A DNA stretch of 64,000 nucleotides from an archaeon. Lineage in GTDB: Archaea; Thermoproteota; Nitrososphaeria; Nitrososphaerales; JACAEJ01. The stretch covers positions 90,018 through 154,017 of the forward strand of contig JACGUK010000002.1 in NCBI GenBank assembly GCA_024256265.1, read 5' to 3'. The notes under the pieces were generated by a model that was not told the DNA's origin, did not search any database, and saw nothing but the letters and a program-made list of their open reading frames with translations. A program made the position numbers and the translations under genes. This document shows, piece by piece, positions 53,180 through 62,331 of the stretch; the stretch's first letter is position 1, and each line of letters opens with the position of its first letter.

Positions 53180-54430
53180 TTAGATTTTTATAGATGAAAG
53201 CTTGCTTTCATCTAATTGGAATTTATCTAGCATATCTTCACTCTTCTCATCATTAAAGATTCTCAATATATCATATGTAGTCGATCTCTGAGCAGGAATT
53301 CTACCTATATCTCTAATGAGCCTTCTAAAATCTTTTGGACGTAAAAGTTGTCCATGGATTGCTCCAGCGGACCTCGATATACTCTCATCTATCAGAGTAC
53401 CACCGAGATCGTTGGCACCAGCATTCAAGCAGAATTGTGAAAGCTTTGTTCCTTCTTTGACCCAAGACACTTGTATGTTCTTCATGTAATTGTTCAGCAT
53501 AATCCTAGATACTGCATGCATCTTAACAACCTCTGCCCCTGTTGCCCCAGGTCTAACTCCTCTCACTAAACCTTTTTTATACATAGGAGCCTCAGAGTGG
53601 ACAAAGCTCAATGGCACAAACTCTGTTATACCATTGGTTTCTTTCTGTATGTCTCTTATTATTGCTATATGCCTAGCTTTATGTAATGAATTCTCTATAT
53701 GCCCATACATTATAGTTGAAGTGGTAGGTATGCCAAGCTTATGGGCTGTCTTGATCACATTTATCCAATCCTTGGTTCTTATCCTGCCAGGAGATATTAT
53801 CCTTCTTATTTCGTCATCAAGTATTTCTGCCGATGTACCAGGAAGGCTACCTATGCCAGCTTCCTTTAGCATCTTCAAATAATCCTCTACAGTTGTTTCT
53901 AATCTTAAAGCACCATATGCTATCTCTTCAGGAGAAAAAGCATGAATATGAATGTCAGGCAACTCTTTCTTTATGGCTTTGCAGACATTTATGTAAAGAT
54001 AACCATCCATACGTGGTGGGAGTCCGGCTTGAATGCAAACCTCTGTTGCACCTAGTTCCCATGCTTCTTTCGTTCTATGAACTACTTCTTTTATTGGTAA
54101 GAAATATCCTTCCTCATCTCTATAACCTCTGCTGAAGGCACAGAATCCACACCTCTTTATGCAAATATTCGTGAAGTTGATGTTACGATTTATAATATAA
54201 GTGACTATATTACCAACTTTCTGGCGCCTTAGTTCATCAGCAACAAGCATCAAAGTGTTCATCTCAATACCCTTAGCTTCAAAGAGCTCAACACCTTCCT
54301 CTACAGAAATTTCTTTACCATCTATCGCTTTATCAAGGATAGATGCTATTACAGGGTCTATTACATGAAGTAAGCTTTCAAATAGAGAATGAAGTTTAGT
54401 GAGATTAGAATCAGGTAAATTTAAACTCAA
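53180..54430 (-). CDS. cofH: FO synthase subunit CofH
   Basis: CofH is the radical SAM enzyme that couples tyrosine-derived radical to 5-amino-6-ribitylaminouracil for F420. The cluster motif is CIKRCGFCAF (CxxxCxxC). Later TEVCIQAGLPPR, HIHAFSPEEIAYG, GIGSLPGTSAEILDDEIRR and LNAGANDLGGT are typical. The 416-residue length is normal. Its start directly follows the cofG stop, so cofG-cofH is one operon. Confidence 0.96.
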   Translation of the reverse strand: MSLNLPDSNLTKLHSLFESLLHVIDPVIASILDKAIDGKEISVEEGVELFEAKGIEMNTLMLVADELRRQKVGNIVTYIINRNINFTNICIKRCGFCAFSRGYRDEEGYFLPIKEVVHRTKEAWELGATEVCIQAGLPPRMDGYLYINVCKAIKKELPDIHIHAFSPEEIAYGALRLETTVEDYLKMLKEAGIGSLPGTSAEILDDEIRRIISPGRIRTKDWINVIKTAHKLGIPTTSTIMYGHIENSLHKARHIAIIRDIQKETNGITEFVPLSFVHSEAPMYKKGLVRGVRPGATGAEVVKMHAVSRIMLNNYMKNIQVSWVKEGTKLSQFCLNAGANDLGGTLIDESISRSAGAIHGQLLRPKDFRRLIRDIGRIPAQRSTTYDILRIFNDEKSEDMLDKFQLDESKLSSIKI

Positions 54431-55651
54431 TCAGAAGCCTCCTTTAACAAAGCCTTCATCATCAACTAGAGAAATTATATAACTTTTAAGAGATTTTGGT
54501 AAGAGACCAGCCTTATTCAATATGAACTCAGGATATATAGGTAGCCTAGCCTTTAACTCAAAGCCCTTTTGCTCTGTTATTCTCTTAAGAGCCTTTATTT
54601 CAGGCCATGGTGCTTCAGGGTTTACAAAGTCTTTTGTAACAGGGGAGATTCCACCCCAATCGTTTATCCCTGCTGATAGATAAGCACTATACTCTTTGCT
54701 AAGGTTCGGTGGTGCCTGTATGTTCATCTTACCAAGAAAGATAAGTCTTGCTAAAGCTATGGTTTTAGCTATATCTTTTACATTTGGCTCTGGATAAGAT
54801 TCCATAGGAGTTTTTGGCTTTGCTTTAAAATTTTGAATTATTATCTCTTGAATATGACCATACTTTTCGTTAATTTCCTTTATAGCGTAGAGAGAATCTA
54901 TTATCTCTTCAGGAAACTCTCCTATTCCTATCAATAAACCAGTGGTGAAGGGTATCTTTAGCTGACCAGCATCTTCAATTGTAGTCAATCTCAGCTTAGG
55001 TCTTTTACCTGGAGAGAACTCATGAGGTCCGCCTTTATCACATAATCTATCACTAACATTCTCAAGCATCAACCCCATACTTGCATTCACCTCCTTTAGA
55101 TCAGCCAATTCACTCTTTGTCATCACTCCTGGATTAGAATGAGGAAGAAGACCTGTCTTATTTATGACCATCTCACACATATCTCTCAAGTATTCCAGTG
55201 TGCTATTGTACCCTAATCTCTTCAGCTCTTCATTAACTTCTGGATATTTTTGCTCAGGCTTCTCACCCAGAGTGAAGAGGGCTTCTGTGCAATGGGCTTT
55301 ATTACCAGCTTTTGCAAAAGATAGAACTTTGCTGGGCTTCATAATTTCTGCATCATTATCATCAGGCTCCTTTCTAAAGCTACAGTATCCACATCTATTT
55401 CTGCAAATATTTGTCAAGGGTATGAATATCTTTCTCGAGTATGTTATACACTTTCCTTTACTATCATCTCGAATCATGCTGGCTACAGACATTAGTGCTT
55501 GTAGATTATTACTCCTTATCAGACGATAAGCATCTTCTCTTTTAATCTCTCTCCCATCAAGGCTTTTATATAATGCTTCTCTAATTTCTGAATCAGTTTC
55601 ATTATCTTCAATAAGATCAACGATGCCCTGCTTTGAGCTTATGATGCTCAT
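54431..55651 (-). CDS. cofG: FO synthase subunit CofG
   Basis: CofG completes formation of the deazaflavin FO. The radical SAM motif is CRNRCGYCSF, followed by EALFTLGEKPEQKYP, NPGVMTKSELADLKEVNASMGLMLE and GIGEFPEEIIDSL. The 406 residues are complete. With CofH it makes FO, the F420 core. The pair is placed opposite the genes that make its ribitylaminouracil substrate. Confidence 0.96.
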   Translation of the reverse strand: MSIISSKQGIVDLIEDNETDSEIREALYKSLDGREIKREDAYRLIRSNNLQALMSVASMIRDDSKGKCITYSRKIFIPLTNICRNRCGYCSFRKEPDDNDAEIMKPSKVLSFAKAGNKAHCTEALFTLGEKPEQKYPEVNEELKRLGYNSTLEYLRDMCEMVINKTGLLPHSNPGVMTKSELADLKEVNASMGLMLENVSDRLCDKGGPHEFSPGKRPKLRLTTIEDAGQLKIPFTTGLLIGIGEFPEEIIDSLYAIKEINEKYGHIQEIIIQNFKAKPKTPMESYPEPNVKDIAKTIALARLIFLGKMNIQAPPNLSKEYSAYLSAGINDWGGISPVTKDFVNPEAPWPEIKALKRITEQKGFELKARLPIYPEFILNKAGLLPKSLKSYIISLVDDEGFVKGGF

Positions 55652-55752
55652 CTAATTAGCCTCTTTAACGAATCGCTAAAATACATCCTATTTATTTTAA
55701 TTTTTATTTATCAAATTTATTTATCAGACCCTTTAATGAGGGTTGGGAGAGA

Positions 55753-57285
55753 ATGGTGATAGTTAGCGTAACGATGGACTTAGCATTAGAGGAGGGGCAC
55801 ACTTACGCTGGAGGCTTAGGCATCTTAGAAGGAGATAAGTTCTACACAGCAGGTAGAATGGGAATAGATTACGCTGTTCTAACCCTTCTTTATAGGGGCG
55901 GTTATGTAGACTACGTACAACATAATAATGAACTTATTCCTATAGCACAAAGGCAACCTATAGAGTTTTTAGATAAGCTTAAGCCTTTAGAGGTTTTTAC
56001 CATTAATTTGAAGGGAGAAGAGGTTTCTGTTAGGCCTTGGGAATACACATATAAATCATCTAGGGCCTTTTTCTTTGAGGCTATAAGCCCAAACTGGGTT
56101 AAGGCTTTAACAGATAGGCTCTACATCGAGGGTAGCTCAGATGAAAAGTTCTACAAATGTATCTTTTTAACTAGAGCAGTAGCTAAGTTCATTGTGAATA
56201 AAATAGGGGTAGAAAATATAGATTATGTAGACCTTCAAGAGGCATATGCTACCTTCCTTCCCCTTATACTTCCTATGAACGATAAGTATAGGCTTGTAAT
56301 TCACACACCAGGTTTTTGGGGCCATCCTATGTTCTCTCGAGAACTTATTGAGAAGGAGTTCGGCTATAAGTTCGTATCTCCCCATGTTGTTCTAACTGAA
56401 TTGGGCTTGAGCCTAGCTCAGAGTGCTTTTGTAGTGTCTGCTAAACAAATTGACATAGTTAAGAAGATATTCCCTCACTATATAACCAAGATCAGGCAAA
56501 TAACTAATGGCATTGATCTTGAGAGGTGGATGTCCCCAGAGCTTAGAAAGTCATATTTTGATGGAGACTTAGACATTCAAGCCTTCAAGAGGATCCATGG
56601 AGGACTTAAGGGGAGGCTCATAAATTACTTAAAGCATTTAAAGAATGTTAAAGATGAAGAGAGCATAGTAATATCTTGCGCTAGAAGGGTTGTTAAGTAT
56701 AAGCGCCCTGAGTTTATAACACGCTTTGTTGAAGAGAACAGTGATCTACCTGTCATTTACGTGCTAGACGGGAAGGCTCATCCTCAAGACCCTGATGGGC
56801 TCGAGAGGATGAGGCGAATGCATGAGCTATCGAAAAATTACAATAATGTCTTCTTCCTTCCAACCTATGATGTAAAGCTAGCCAAGCTAACCCTACAAGG
56901 CTCAGACTTGAACATCTTCACACCCTTTTCAGGCTGGGAGGCTTGTGGAACAAGCTATATGAAAGCTGGCGTCAATGGTGTACCTTCACTATCTTCACGT
57001 GATGGCGGAGCCATAGAGCTGATAGAAGATGGTCTCAACGGCTGGTTCTTTGGGAAGGATTTAAGAGAATTGATAGACATTTACATAGATCCAAAGGCTG
57101 AGGAGATCAATAAAGAGGATTATATTGAGTTCAAATCAAAGCTCCTAAGCATAATAAAAATTTATCAGGAAGATAGGGATAAGTTCTATGAAGTTGGGCT
57201 AAAAGCCATAAAAACCTTCACGCCCAAGGTTGATATAACCAATACCCTCAAAGAATACTATAAGGATGTGGTTAAAACTACTTAA
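55753..57285 (+). CDS. short alpha-glucan phosphorylase/glycogen synthase-like enzyme
   Basis: The 510-residue glycosyltransferase mixes features. The N-terminus (TYAGGLGILEGDKFYTAGRMG, LLYRGGYVDY) and the C-terminal region (CARRVVKYKRPEF, DGKAHPQDPDG, LQGSDLNIFTPFSGWEACGTSYMKAGVNG) follow glycogen phosphorylases, with the Lys in SYMKAG at the PLP site. ITNGIDLERW resembles glycogen synthase. It is much shorter than the ~800-residue phosphorylases. It acts on alpha-glucan storage; direction (making or breaking) is not decided by eye. Single gene. Confidence 0.85.
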   Translation: MVIVSVTMDLALEEGHTYAGGLGILEGDKFYTAGRMGIDYAVLTLLYRGGYVDYVQHNNELIPIAQRQPIEFLDKLKPLEVFTINLKGEEVSVRPWEYTYKSSRAFFFEAISPNWVKALTDRLYIEGSSDEKFYKCIFLTRAVAKFIVNKIGVENIDYVDLQEAYATFLPLILPMNDKYRLVIHTPGFWGHPMFSRELIEKEFGYKFVSPHVVLTELGLSLAQSAFVVSAKQIDIVKKIFPHYITKIRQITNGIDLERWMSPELRKSYFDGDLDIQAFKRIHGGLKGRLINYLKHLKNVKDEESIVISCARRVVKYKRPEFITRFVEENSDLPVIYVLDGKAHPQDPDGLERMRRMHELSKNYNNVFFLPTYDVKLAKLTLQGSDLNIFTPFSGWEACGTSYMKAGVNGVPSLSSRDGGAIELIEDGLNGWFFGKDLRELIDIYIDPKAEEINKEDYIEFKSKLLSIIKIYQEDRDKFYEVGLKAIKTFTPKVDITNTLKEYYKDVVKTT

Positions 57286-57406
57286 TCTGAGTTTTGTTTC
57301 TATTAATATTACTTTTAAAATAATGACTTTTAGATGGTTATCACTAAAAAGATATTGTTGATCTTACTTGGACTTTGGTTAGACAATTCTAATCATAATG
57401 GATTAT

Positions 57407-57964
57407 TTATTTGCCAGACCATCTCTTGAATAAATCATGCTCTATGTTAAGGCTATCGAGAATCTTCCCTACAATGAAGTCTATTAGTTCATTTATGCTT
57501 TTTGGATTATGGTAAAAGGCAGGCATGGCTGGAAGAATTATGACCCCTATTCTTGCTAATTTTAACATATTCTCAAGATGAATGGCACTAAGAGGAGTCT
57601 CCCTTGGGACGAGGATCAACTTTCTTCCCTGCTTAATAGCTACTTCTGCAGCTCTTAGGATCAGATTATCTGAGTAGCCATGGGCTATTCCAGCCAATGT
57701 CTTAGCGCTACATGGAACTATTGCCATACCATCTGTAATGAATGAACCACTTGACAAAGGTGATGAAAAATCATCCATTTGATAGACATGAGTTGCTAAT
57801 TTCTCTATATCATCCTTTTTTGATGATAGCTCACTAGAAATTATCTCTTCAGCCCCTTTACTTATTATCAAATGAGTCTCGATATTCTTATCTAAGAGAA
57901 CCTCAAGAAGGCGCTTGCCATATACTACACCGCTCGCTCCAGTTATAGCAACAACTATCTTCAT
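57407..57964 (-). CDS. ubiX: flavin prenyltransferase
   Basis: UbiX adds dimethylallyl to FMN to make the cofactor of UbiD decarboxylases. The 185 residues start with VVAITGASGVVYGKRLLEVL and contain MAIVPCSAKTLAGIAHGYSDNLILRAA and LILVPRETPLSAIHLENMLKLA. No ubiD is in the window. Single gene. Confidence 0.94.
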   Translation of the reverse strand: MKIVVAITGASGVVYGKRLLEVLLDKNIETHLIISKGAEEIISSELSSKKDDIEKLATHVYQMDDFSSPLSSGSFITDGMAIVPCSAKTLAGIAHGYSDNLILRAAEVAIKQGRKLILVPRETPLSAIHLENMLKLARIGVIILPAMPAFYHNPKSINELIDFIVGKILDSLNIEHDLFKRWSGK

Positions 57965-58089
57965 GATCTCAACTCATCCATAACTTGAGTAGATTAATAT
58001 TACTTAATCCTTCTTTTTTATGGCATTAATAAATTAGAAAATCTTTGCTTACCATGCTTTTTGCTGAATTATCTTAGCTCTTAAGATAA

Positions 58090-58953
58090 CTAGCCGACTA
58101 ACCCTCTCCTAGCCACAATATACCCTCCAAATACTATCAAGGCTCCCCCTACCAATGTAGCAGCAGTAGGCTCCTGCCCCAGAAGTATGGCTCCATAGAT
58201 TACTGCGCTGGCTGGCTCAAGGTAACTGAGTATGGCTGCATCCTGAGCCCTAATCCTACTAAGCCCAGAAAAGTATAGGGTGGTGGCGAACCCTGTGTTG
58301 AAGAAGCCTAATAGGGCGAGCATAAGCCAATCATTTAACTTAACATTCACAAACACAAGTTGGTTAAGTGCTACTGGCACCATGGCTACTGCACATATAA
58401 GGTAAGAGTATGAAGCTACAGCCAAGCTTGAGACACCCCTAAGAGTTTTCTTCGACAGTATGACTACTAAAGCGTAGGATAGGCCGCTTGCTGCAGCTAT
58501 AGCTACACCGAAAAGCCTGAACTCCTCGACTGAAAGCCCATGTTGAAGGGAGATTAGGAGCATACCAATTACAGATATCGAAAGAGAAGCCAAAGTGTAT
58601 CTATCTAGCTTCTCCTTTAGGGTTAGAGGCGCCAAGGCTGCAACAAATATGGGCGCTGTGTAGTTTAGTAGGACGGCTTCACTCATAGGAAGAATCCTCA
58701 TAGCCTGAAATAGTGTAGTCCAACCGAAGGCGAGTATAAGCCCTATGGCAACCAAATTCCTCCATGCAGAGCCTACTCTAAGCTGCCAACCCCTACCCGA
58801 AGCCAAGGTGACACCGAGAATCAGAGAGCCGCCCAGTAGTACCCTATAGAAGACTATCATAGTCGGGGGCAAGCTGAGCCAATTCACCAGCACACCGTTC
58901 GACCCCCAGACTAGCGCACTGAAGGCTACAAGCAGATACCCGCCACGTTCCGT
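58090..58953 (-). CDS. EamA-family (DMT) transporter, start codon ACG or damaged
   Basis: Two EamA repeats and about ten spans are visible. The N-terminus that fits the family, ERGGYLLVAFSALVWGSNG, begins at ACG 58953, and there is no ATG, GTG or TTG in frame between TGA near 58997 and GTG 58893, which would cut into the first span. A TATAAAT box at about 58985-58993 supports a leaderless start close to ACG. The G+C content looks higher than its neighbours, suggesting transfer. The substrate is unknown. Confidence 0.82.
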   Translation of the reverse strand, partial: TERGGYLLVAFSALVWGSNGVLVNWLSLPPTMIVFYRVLLGGSLILGVTLASGRGWQLRVGSAWRNLVAIGLILAFGWTTLFQAMRILPMSEAVLLNYTAPIFVAALAPLTLKEKLDRYTLASLSISVIGMLLISLQHGLSVEEFRLFGVAIAAASGLSYALVVILSKKTLRGVSSLAVASYSYLICAVAMVPVALNQLVFVNVKLNDWLMLALLGFFNTGFATTLYFSGLSRIRAQDAAILSYLEPASAVIYGAILLGQEPTAATLVGGALIVFGGYIVARRGLVG

Positions 58954-59034
58954 ACTAACACGCCTCCGTCTCCTACCACTGGTGGATTTATATGAATATC
59001 ATGAAAAGCAGGGCTGGGTTTATTGCGAGCAAAA

Positions 59035-59388
59035 TTAGAACCAAATAGTCCAGACTGCTATTCCAATGACGGTTAATATTGCAATTATTGCTACGAAGAT
59101 GATTACTGCTAGTATGCTGATTGCTAGTGCTTTCAGCCATCCACAGTCGAAGAAGTACTTCACTAAAGCGAGCCACATTATCAGTAGGATTATAGTGGCT
59201 ATGATGCCCGTGAAGAAAGCTCCAAAGAATGTGCCAATTACGGTTCCAAGGATGACTATCCAAATTGCGTCGGTGAACTTTGCTTTTTCTTTTCCAACAA
59301 GTACTCTTCCAGATAGCCAAAGAACTGGTGAAACTATGATCGTGTTGACGATTATGCCTATGACCAGCAAGTCCAGATTGATTGCCAA
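59035..59388 (-). CDS. 117-residue membrane protein, four spans
   Basis: Four hydrophobic segments (LLVIGIIVNTIIVSPVLWL, AIWIVILGTVIGTFFGAF, GIIATIILLIMWLALV and AIIAILTVIGIAVWTIWF) with one Lys/Glu-rich loop are visible. The frame ends at the terminal FWF-like residue and is not a recognised family. The longer overlapping frame on the same strand, 58988-59395, is a shadow. A promoter-like TTTAAAAATATAATCC stretch lies just upstream of it near 59425. Confidence 0.7.
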   Translation of the reverse strand: MAINLDLLVIGIIVNTIIVSPVLWLSGRVLVGKEKAKFTDAIWIVILGTVIGTFFGAFFTGIIATIILLIMWLALVKYFFDCGWLKALAISILAVIIFVAIIAILTVIGIAVWTIWF

Positions 59389-59565
59389 TTTTCATTTTAC
59401 CTCCAACATTTTAGTACAAAATTTTAGGATTATATTTTTAAATCTTGTGGAATTCATTGTGCCCTATGAGAGCAAGGGATTATTATTTAAAAGAGCTTTT
59501 TCAAACTCTTATGGGGCTTAGGGGGACTTGGACTTTATTAATGCTCTAATTTCGTGAGATTAATG

Positions 59566-60258
59566 TCACTTAGGAGTTATCTTCTTTACAGTGCCATCTT
59601 TACAACCCTTATAGACTATGTTAATTCTTTCTGTGAAGATTCCTGCCTCAACGACTCCAGGTATTTCCTTTATTTTACTCAATAGAAAAGGAGGGTCTTT
59701 TATAAGCCCAAAGTCTGTATCAAGAATTATATTCCCATTCTCAGTAAATAATGGGTAGCCTTTCTTCAACACTCTTAGCTCAGGCTTCCCTCCAATCTTC
59801 TCCAACTCTTTTGAAACAAAATTTCGAGCAAAGGGAAGAACTTCTATGGGCACTTTTCTGTTCAGAATTTCTACGAACTTATCTTCATTAGCCAATATTA
59901 CAACTTTCTTTGATGCTCTCATCAATACTTTTTCTCTTAGAAGAGCGCCTCCACCCCCTTTTATCATATTAAAGCTCTTATCTATCTGATCCAGTCCATC
60001 AACGACTAAATCGATGAGAGGTATTAGATTTGGTTGAGCTATTTCTAATCCAGCTCTCTCTGCAAAGATCTGTATCTGTAATGATGAAGGTATTACCAAG
60101 ACCTTGATTTTATTCTTCTTTATGTATCTGCTTAAAGCATCAACGAACCTTGATACTGCAAAGCCACTCCCTAAGCCAATTATCATATTGTCCTCTACAT
60201 TCTCAAGGGCTTCCTCAGCCATCTTATCTAAAATTTCTTCGGATTTTACTTCTACCAC
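59566..60258 (-). CDS. rpiA: ribose-5-phosphate isomerase A
   Basis: RpiA interconverts ribose 5-phosphate and ribulose 5-phosphate, the precursor that RibB uses. The 230 residues include MIIGLGSGFAVSRFVDAL, LVIPSSLQIQIFAERAGLE, LVVDGLDQIDKSFNMIKGGGGALLREK and the C-terminal PGVVEAGIFTERINIVYKG. Complete and single. Confidence 0.94.
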   Translation of the reverse strand: MVEVKSEEILDKMAEEALENVEDNMIIGLGSGFAVSRFVDALSRYIKKNKIKVLVIPSSLQIQIFAERAGLEIAQPNLIPLIDLVVDGLDQIDKSFNMIKGGGGALLREKVLMRASKKVVILANEDKFVEILNRKVPIEVLPFARNFVSKELEKIGGKPELRVLKKGYPLFTENGNIILDTDFGLIKDPPFLLSKIKEIPGVVEAGIFTERINIVYKGCKDGTVKKITPK

Positions 60259-60292
60259 CCTTTTTATGCTTTAATTATCCATAATTTATAGC

Positions 60293-60814
60293 CTACCAAT
60301 GCTCAAAATGTAAAATTTCTTCAAGAGGCTTTCTATCATTAACTTCTCCCTTTACCTCGTCTGGATAGCCCAATGGCGTCATGGCAACTACACGTATATC
60401 TGATGGTATCCCTAAAATTTCTTTTGTGGCTTTTTCATTAAAATTTATTACCCAACATGTCCCTAAACCTTCCTCTTTTGCGCAAAGAACCATGTTTTGC
60501 AAGGCAATGGCTACATCGACCTTCCAGTACTCTTCTCCATCTGCTCTCACCTGGGCCTTACTGGGATCTGCACAGGCAACTATGATTACTGGGGCGCTAA
60601 CAAACCAATCTTTAGGATAGGATTCTCTTAGTCTCTCTTTTATTTCAGGATTCTTTATCACAATGAAATGCCATGGTTGTCTATTAGCGACTGAAGGCGC
60701 AAGACGCCCAGCCTCAAGTATGTGCATAAGCTTCTCCTTCTCAACTTCCTTCGGCTTATATCTCCTTATGCTTCTCCTAAATCTTATAGCTTCAAATACA
60801 TCCAATAATACCAC
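60293..60814 (-). CDS. nitroreductase-family protein
   Basis: The 173-residue FMN-type oxidoreductase has the family start IRFRRSIRRYKPKEVEKEKLMHILEAGRLAPSVANRQPWHF, recognised by RRSIRR and APSxxNxQPWHF, then GLGTCWVINFNEKATKEILGIP and MTPLGYPDE. Substrate is unknown: homologs reduce nitro compounds, quinones or FMN. Single gene, not next to F420 genes. Confidence 0.92.
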   Translation of the reverse strand: MVLLDVFEAIRFRRSIRRYKPKEVEKEKLMHILEAGRLAPSVANRQPWHFIVIKNPEIKERLRESYPKDWFVSAPVIIVACADPSKAQVRADGEEYWKVDVAIALQNMVLCAKEEGLGTCWVINFNEKATKEILGIPSDIRVVAMTPLGYPDEVKGEVNDRKPLEEILHFEHW

Positions 60815-60871
60815 CTAATTCAGCTATTCTAAAGAAATAATAAAGAATTAATAATTTATGCTTAAGTATAT

Positions 60872-61507
60872 TTATCCCTCAATGTCTATCTCTTCCAGCC
60901 TATCTAGGGCTTGTAAAACTTCTTCCCTCAAAGCCTTAACCCTATCCTCAACTCTTGCTTCTTCTGCTTTTATCTTCGGCTTTTCCTCTTTTGGTTCTAA
61001 CTTTGCTGGCGTAGGAGGCTTTGGGATAATTCCTCTAACCTCTTCAAGTCTGACTTTGGCTCTATTCAACCTGCTCTCTATCTGCCCTATCTTTCTCTCG
61101 AATAAGCTCATGAGTTCATTTCTAAGGTTCTCTAGCTCTCCAACCTCTATCAATAGCTCTGCATTGCTTAGCTTCTCTTCTACAGCCTTTAATTGTTCAC
61201 GATATTTATTGGAGAGTTGCTCCCTCTCTTCCTTTGTTATTTTATTTTGAACCTCAGCTTCATATACACGTGTAAGGGCGCTGGATAGCAAATCCTTCTC
61301 AAGTAATAGAGCATTCAACTCTTTACGAGCTTTCTCAAGCTCAGGCATCTGAATGAGCTTTTCCTGAGTAGTTGGAGGGGGTTTGATGCTAGGCGTCTCA
61401 GCTTTTTCCTTGGGTTGCTTTTTCGAAAACTTTGATGAAATATAAAATATAAAAGACCCTATAATGAAGCCAATTCCCAATCCAATCACTACATCAAATA
61501 GCTCCAT
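60872..61507 (-). CDS. membrane-anchored coiled-coil protein
   Basis: The 211-residue protein has an N-terminal span (VVIGLGIGFIIGSFIFYISS), a Pro-rich linker, a long helical coiled coil (about 55-145: EKARKELNALLLEKDLLSSAL, REQLKAVEEKLSNAELL), a second Pro/Lys-rich linker and a C-terminal helix. The shape suggests a cytoplasmic scaffold tied to the membrane, of a kind seen in many archaea. Function unknown. Confidence 0.78.
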   Translation of the reverse strand: MELFDVVIGLGIGFIIGSFIFYISSKFSKKQPKEKAETPSIKPPPTTQEKLIQMPELEKARKELNALLLEKDLLSSALTRVYEAEVQNKITKEEREQLSNKYREQLKAVEEKLSNAELLIEVGELENLRNELMSLFERKIGQIESRLNRAKVRLEEVRGIIPKPPTPAKLEPKEEKPKIKAEEARVEDRVKALREEVLQALDRLEEIDIEG

Positions 61508-61573
61508 CTAGTTCAAATAATAAATTACAAAGCAATATTTAAAGCGATCAGTCAAAGATTTCTAGAGCATAAT

Positions 61574-62326
61574 TCATACTATTTTATCAAATCCACACTT
61601 TTTTCCACATTCATGACAGATTCTTTGATGATTCCATTGTGAGAGGGATATCCTAGTGAAGAGCCAAAAGATGCTAAATGAAATCAATAAAAGATCGATA
61701 AATACACTTTGAACAATGGTATCTATTCCAATTAAAATTAGAAATATTCCAAAGATGAAGAAGGCATTTAGAGAAAGGCGAAGAATTGTTCTTTGAAGAT
61801 TAATTAAGGGAAGAAGCAAGCCAAGAGCAACCCCTAAAAGACCAATACTGATAAAAAAAGGTGAGATGTATAAATTGTTAGAAAAATAGATAAAAGTTCC
61901 AAAGAGACTTATTAACGCTCCAAGGAGCAAACCTGTGCATCCTGCACAAAAGGTCTTGTCCTTTATTCGAAATTCATGAGAAGAAAATTTTTCACAACCA
62001 GGATGGTGCCCATGCATGATCTTCAAACCAAGAATGAGAGAAGTATTATTAGAAAACCAATTTTCTTGAGAAATATATTTTTTGTCTAAACTACTCCTTT
62101 CTTTTCTGTAATAAAATATCTTTGAACATTCTTTTGGTGAAAGAACAGCCACTATTCCCAAGATACAGATCAGCCCAAATACTGAACCAACAATTGTTTT
62201 TCGAAACAAAAAATATTCATAATTTACAGGTGGAGAAAACACAAGAATTACAAATATAAAGAGTCCTAAGAATGAAAGAACTATTAGGGGCAAAAGATCA
62301 AAATAGAGATATATCTTCCTAGACAT
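61574..62326 (-). CDS. DUF2085-type membrane protein
   Basis: The 250-residue protein has about six spans. Its centre MHGHHPGCEKFSSHEFRIKDKTFCAGCTGLLLGA, known for HxxPGC and CAGCTG, matches DUF2085 membrane proteins. The cysteines may bind metal or act as redox pairs, and the tail RICHECGKKCG adds another Cys set. Function unknown. It ends 5 bases before the upstream radical SAM gene's stop on the same strand, so both may be co-transcribed. Confidence 0.78.
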   Translation of the reverse strand: MSRKIYLYFDLLPLIVLSFLGLFIFVILVFSPPVNYEYFLFRKTIVGSVFGLICILGIVAVLSPKECSKIFYYRKERSSLDKKYISQENWFSNNTSLILGLKIMHGHHPGCEKFSSHEFRIKDKTFCAGCTGLLLGALISLFGTFIYFSNNLYISPFFISIGLLGVALGLLLPLINLQRTILRLSLNAFFIFGIFLILIGIDTIVQSVFIDLLLISFSIFWLFTRISLSQWNHQRICHECGKKCGFDKIV

Positions 62327-62331
62327 AAAAA

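Noticed and set aside
58988..59395. 135-codon frame overlapping the four-span protein
   Set aside because: It has a His/Ser-rich composition with no hydrophobic or domain pattern, whereas the other frame gives clean membrane helices.
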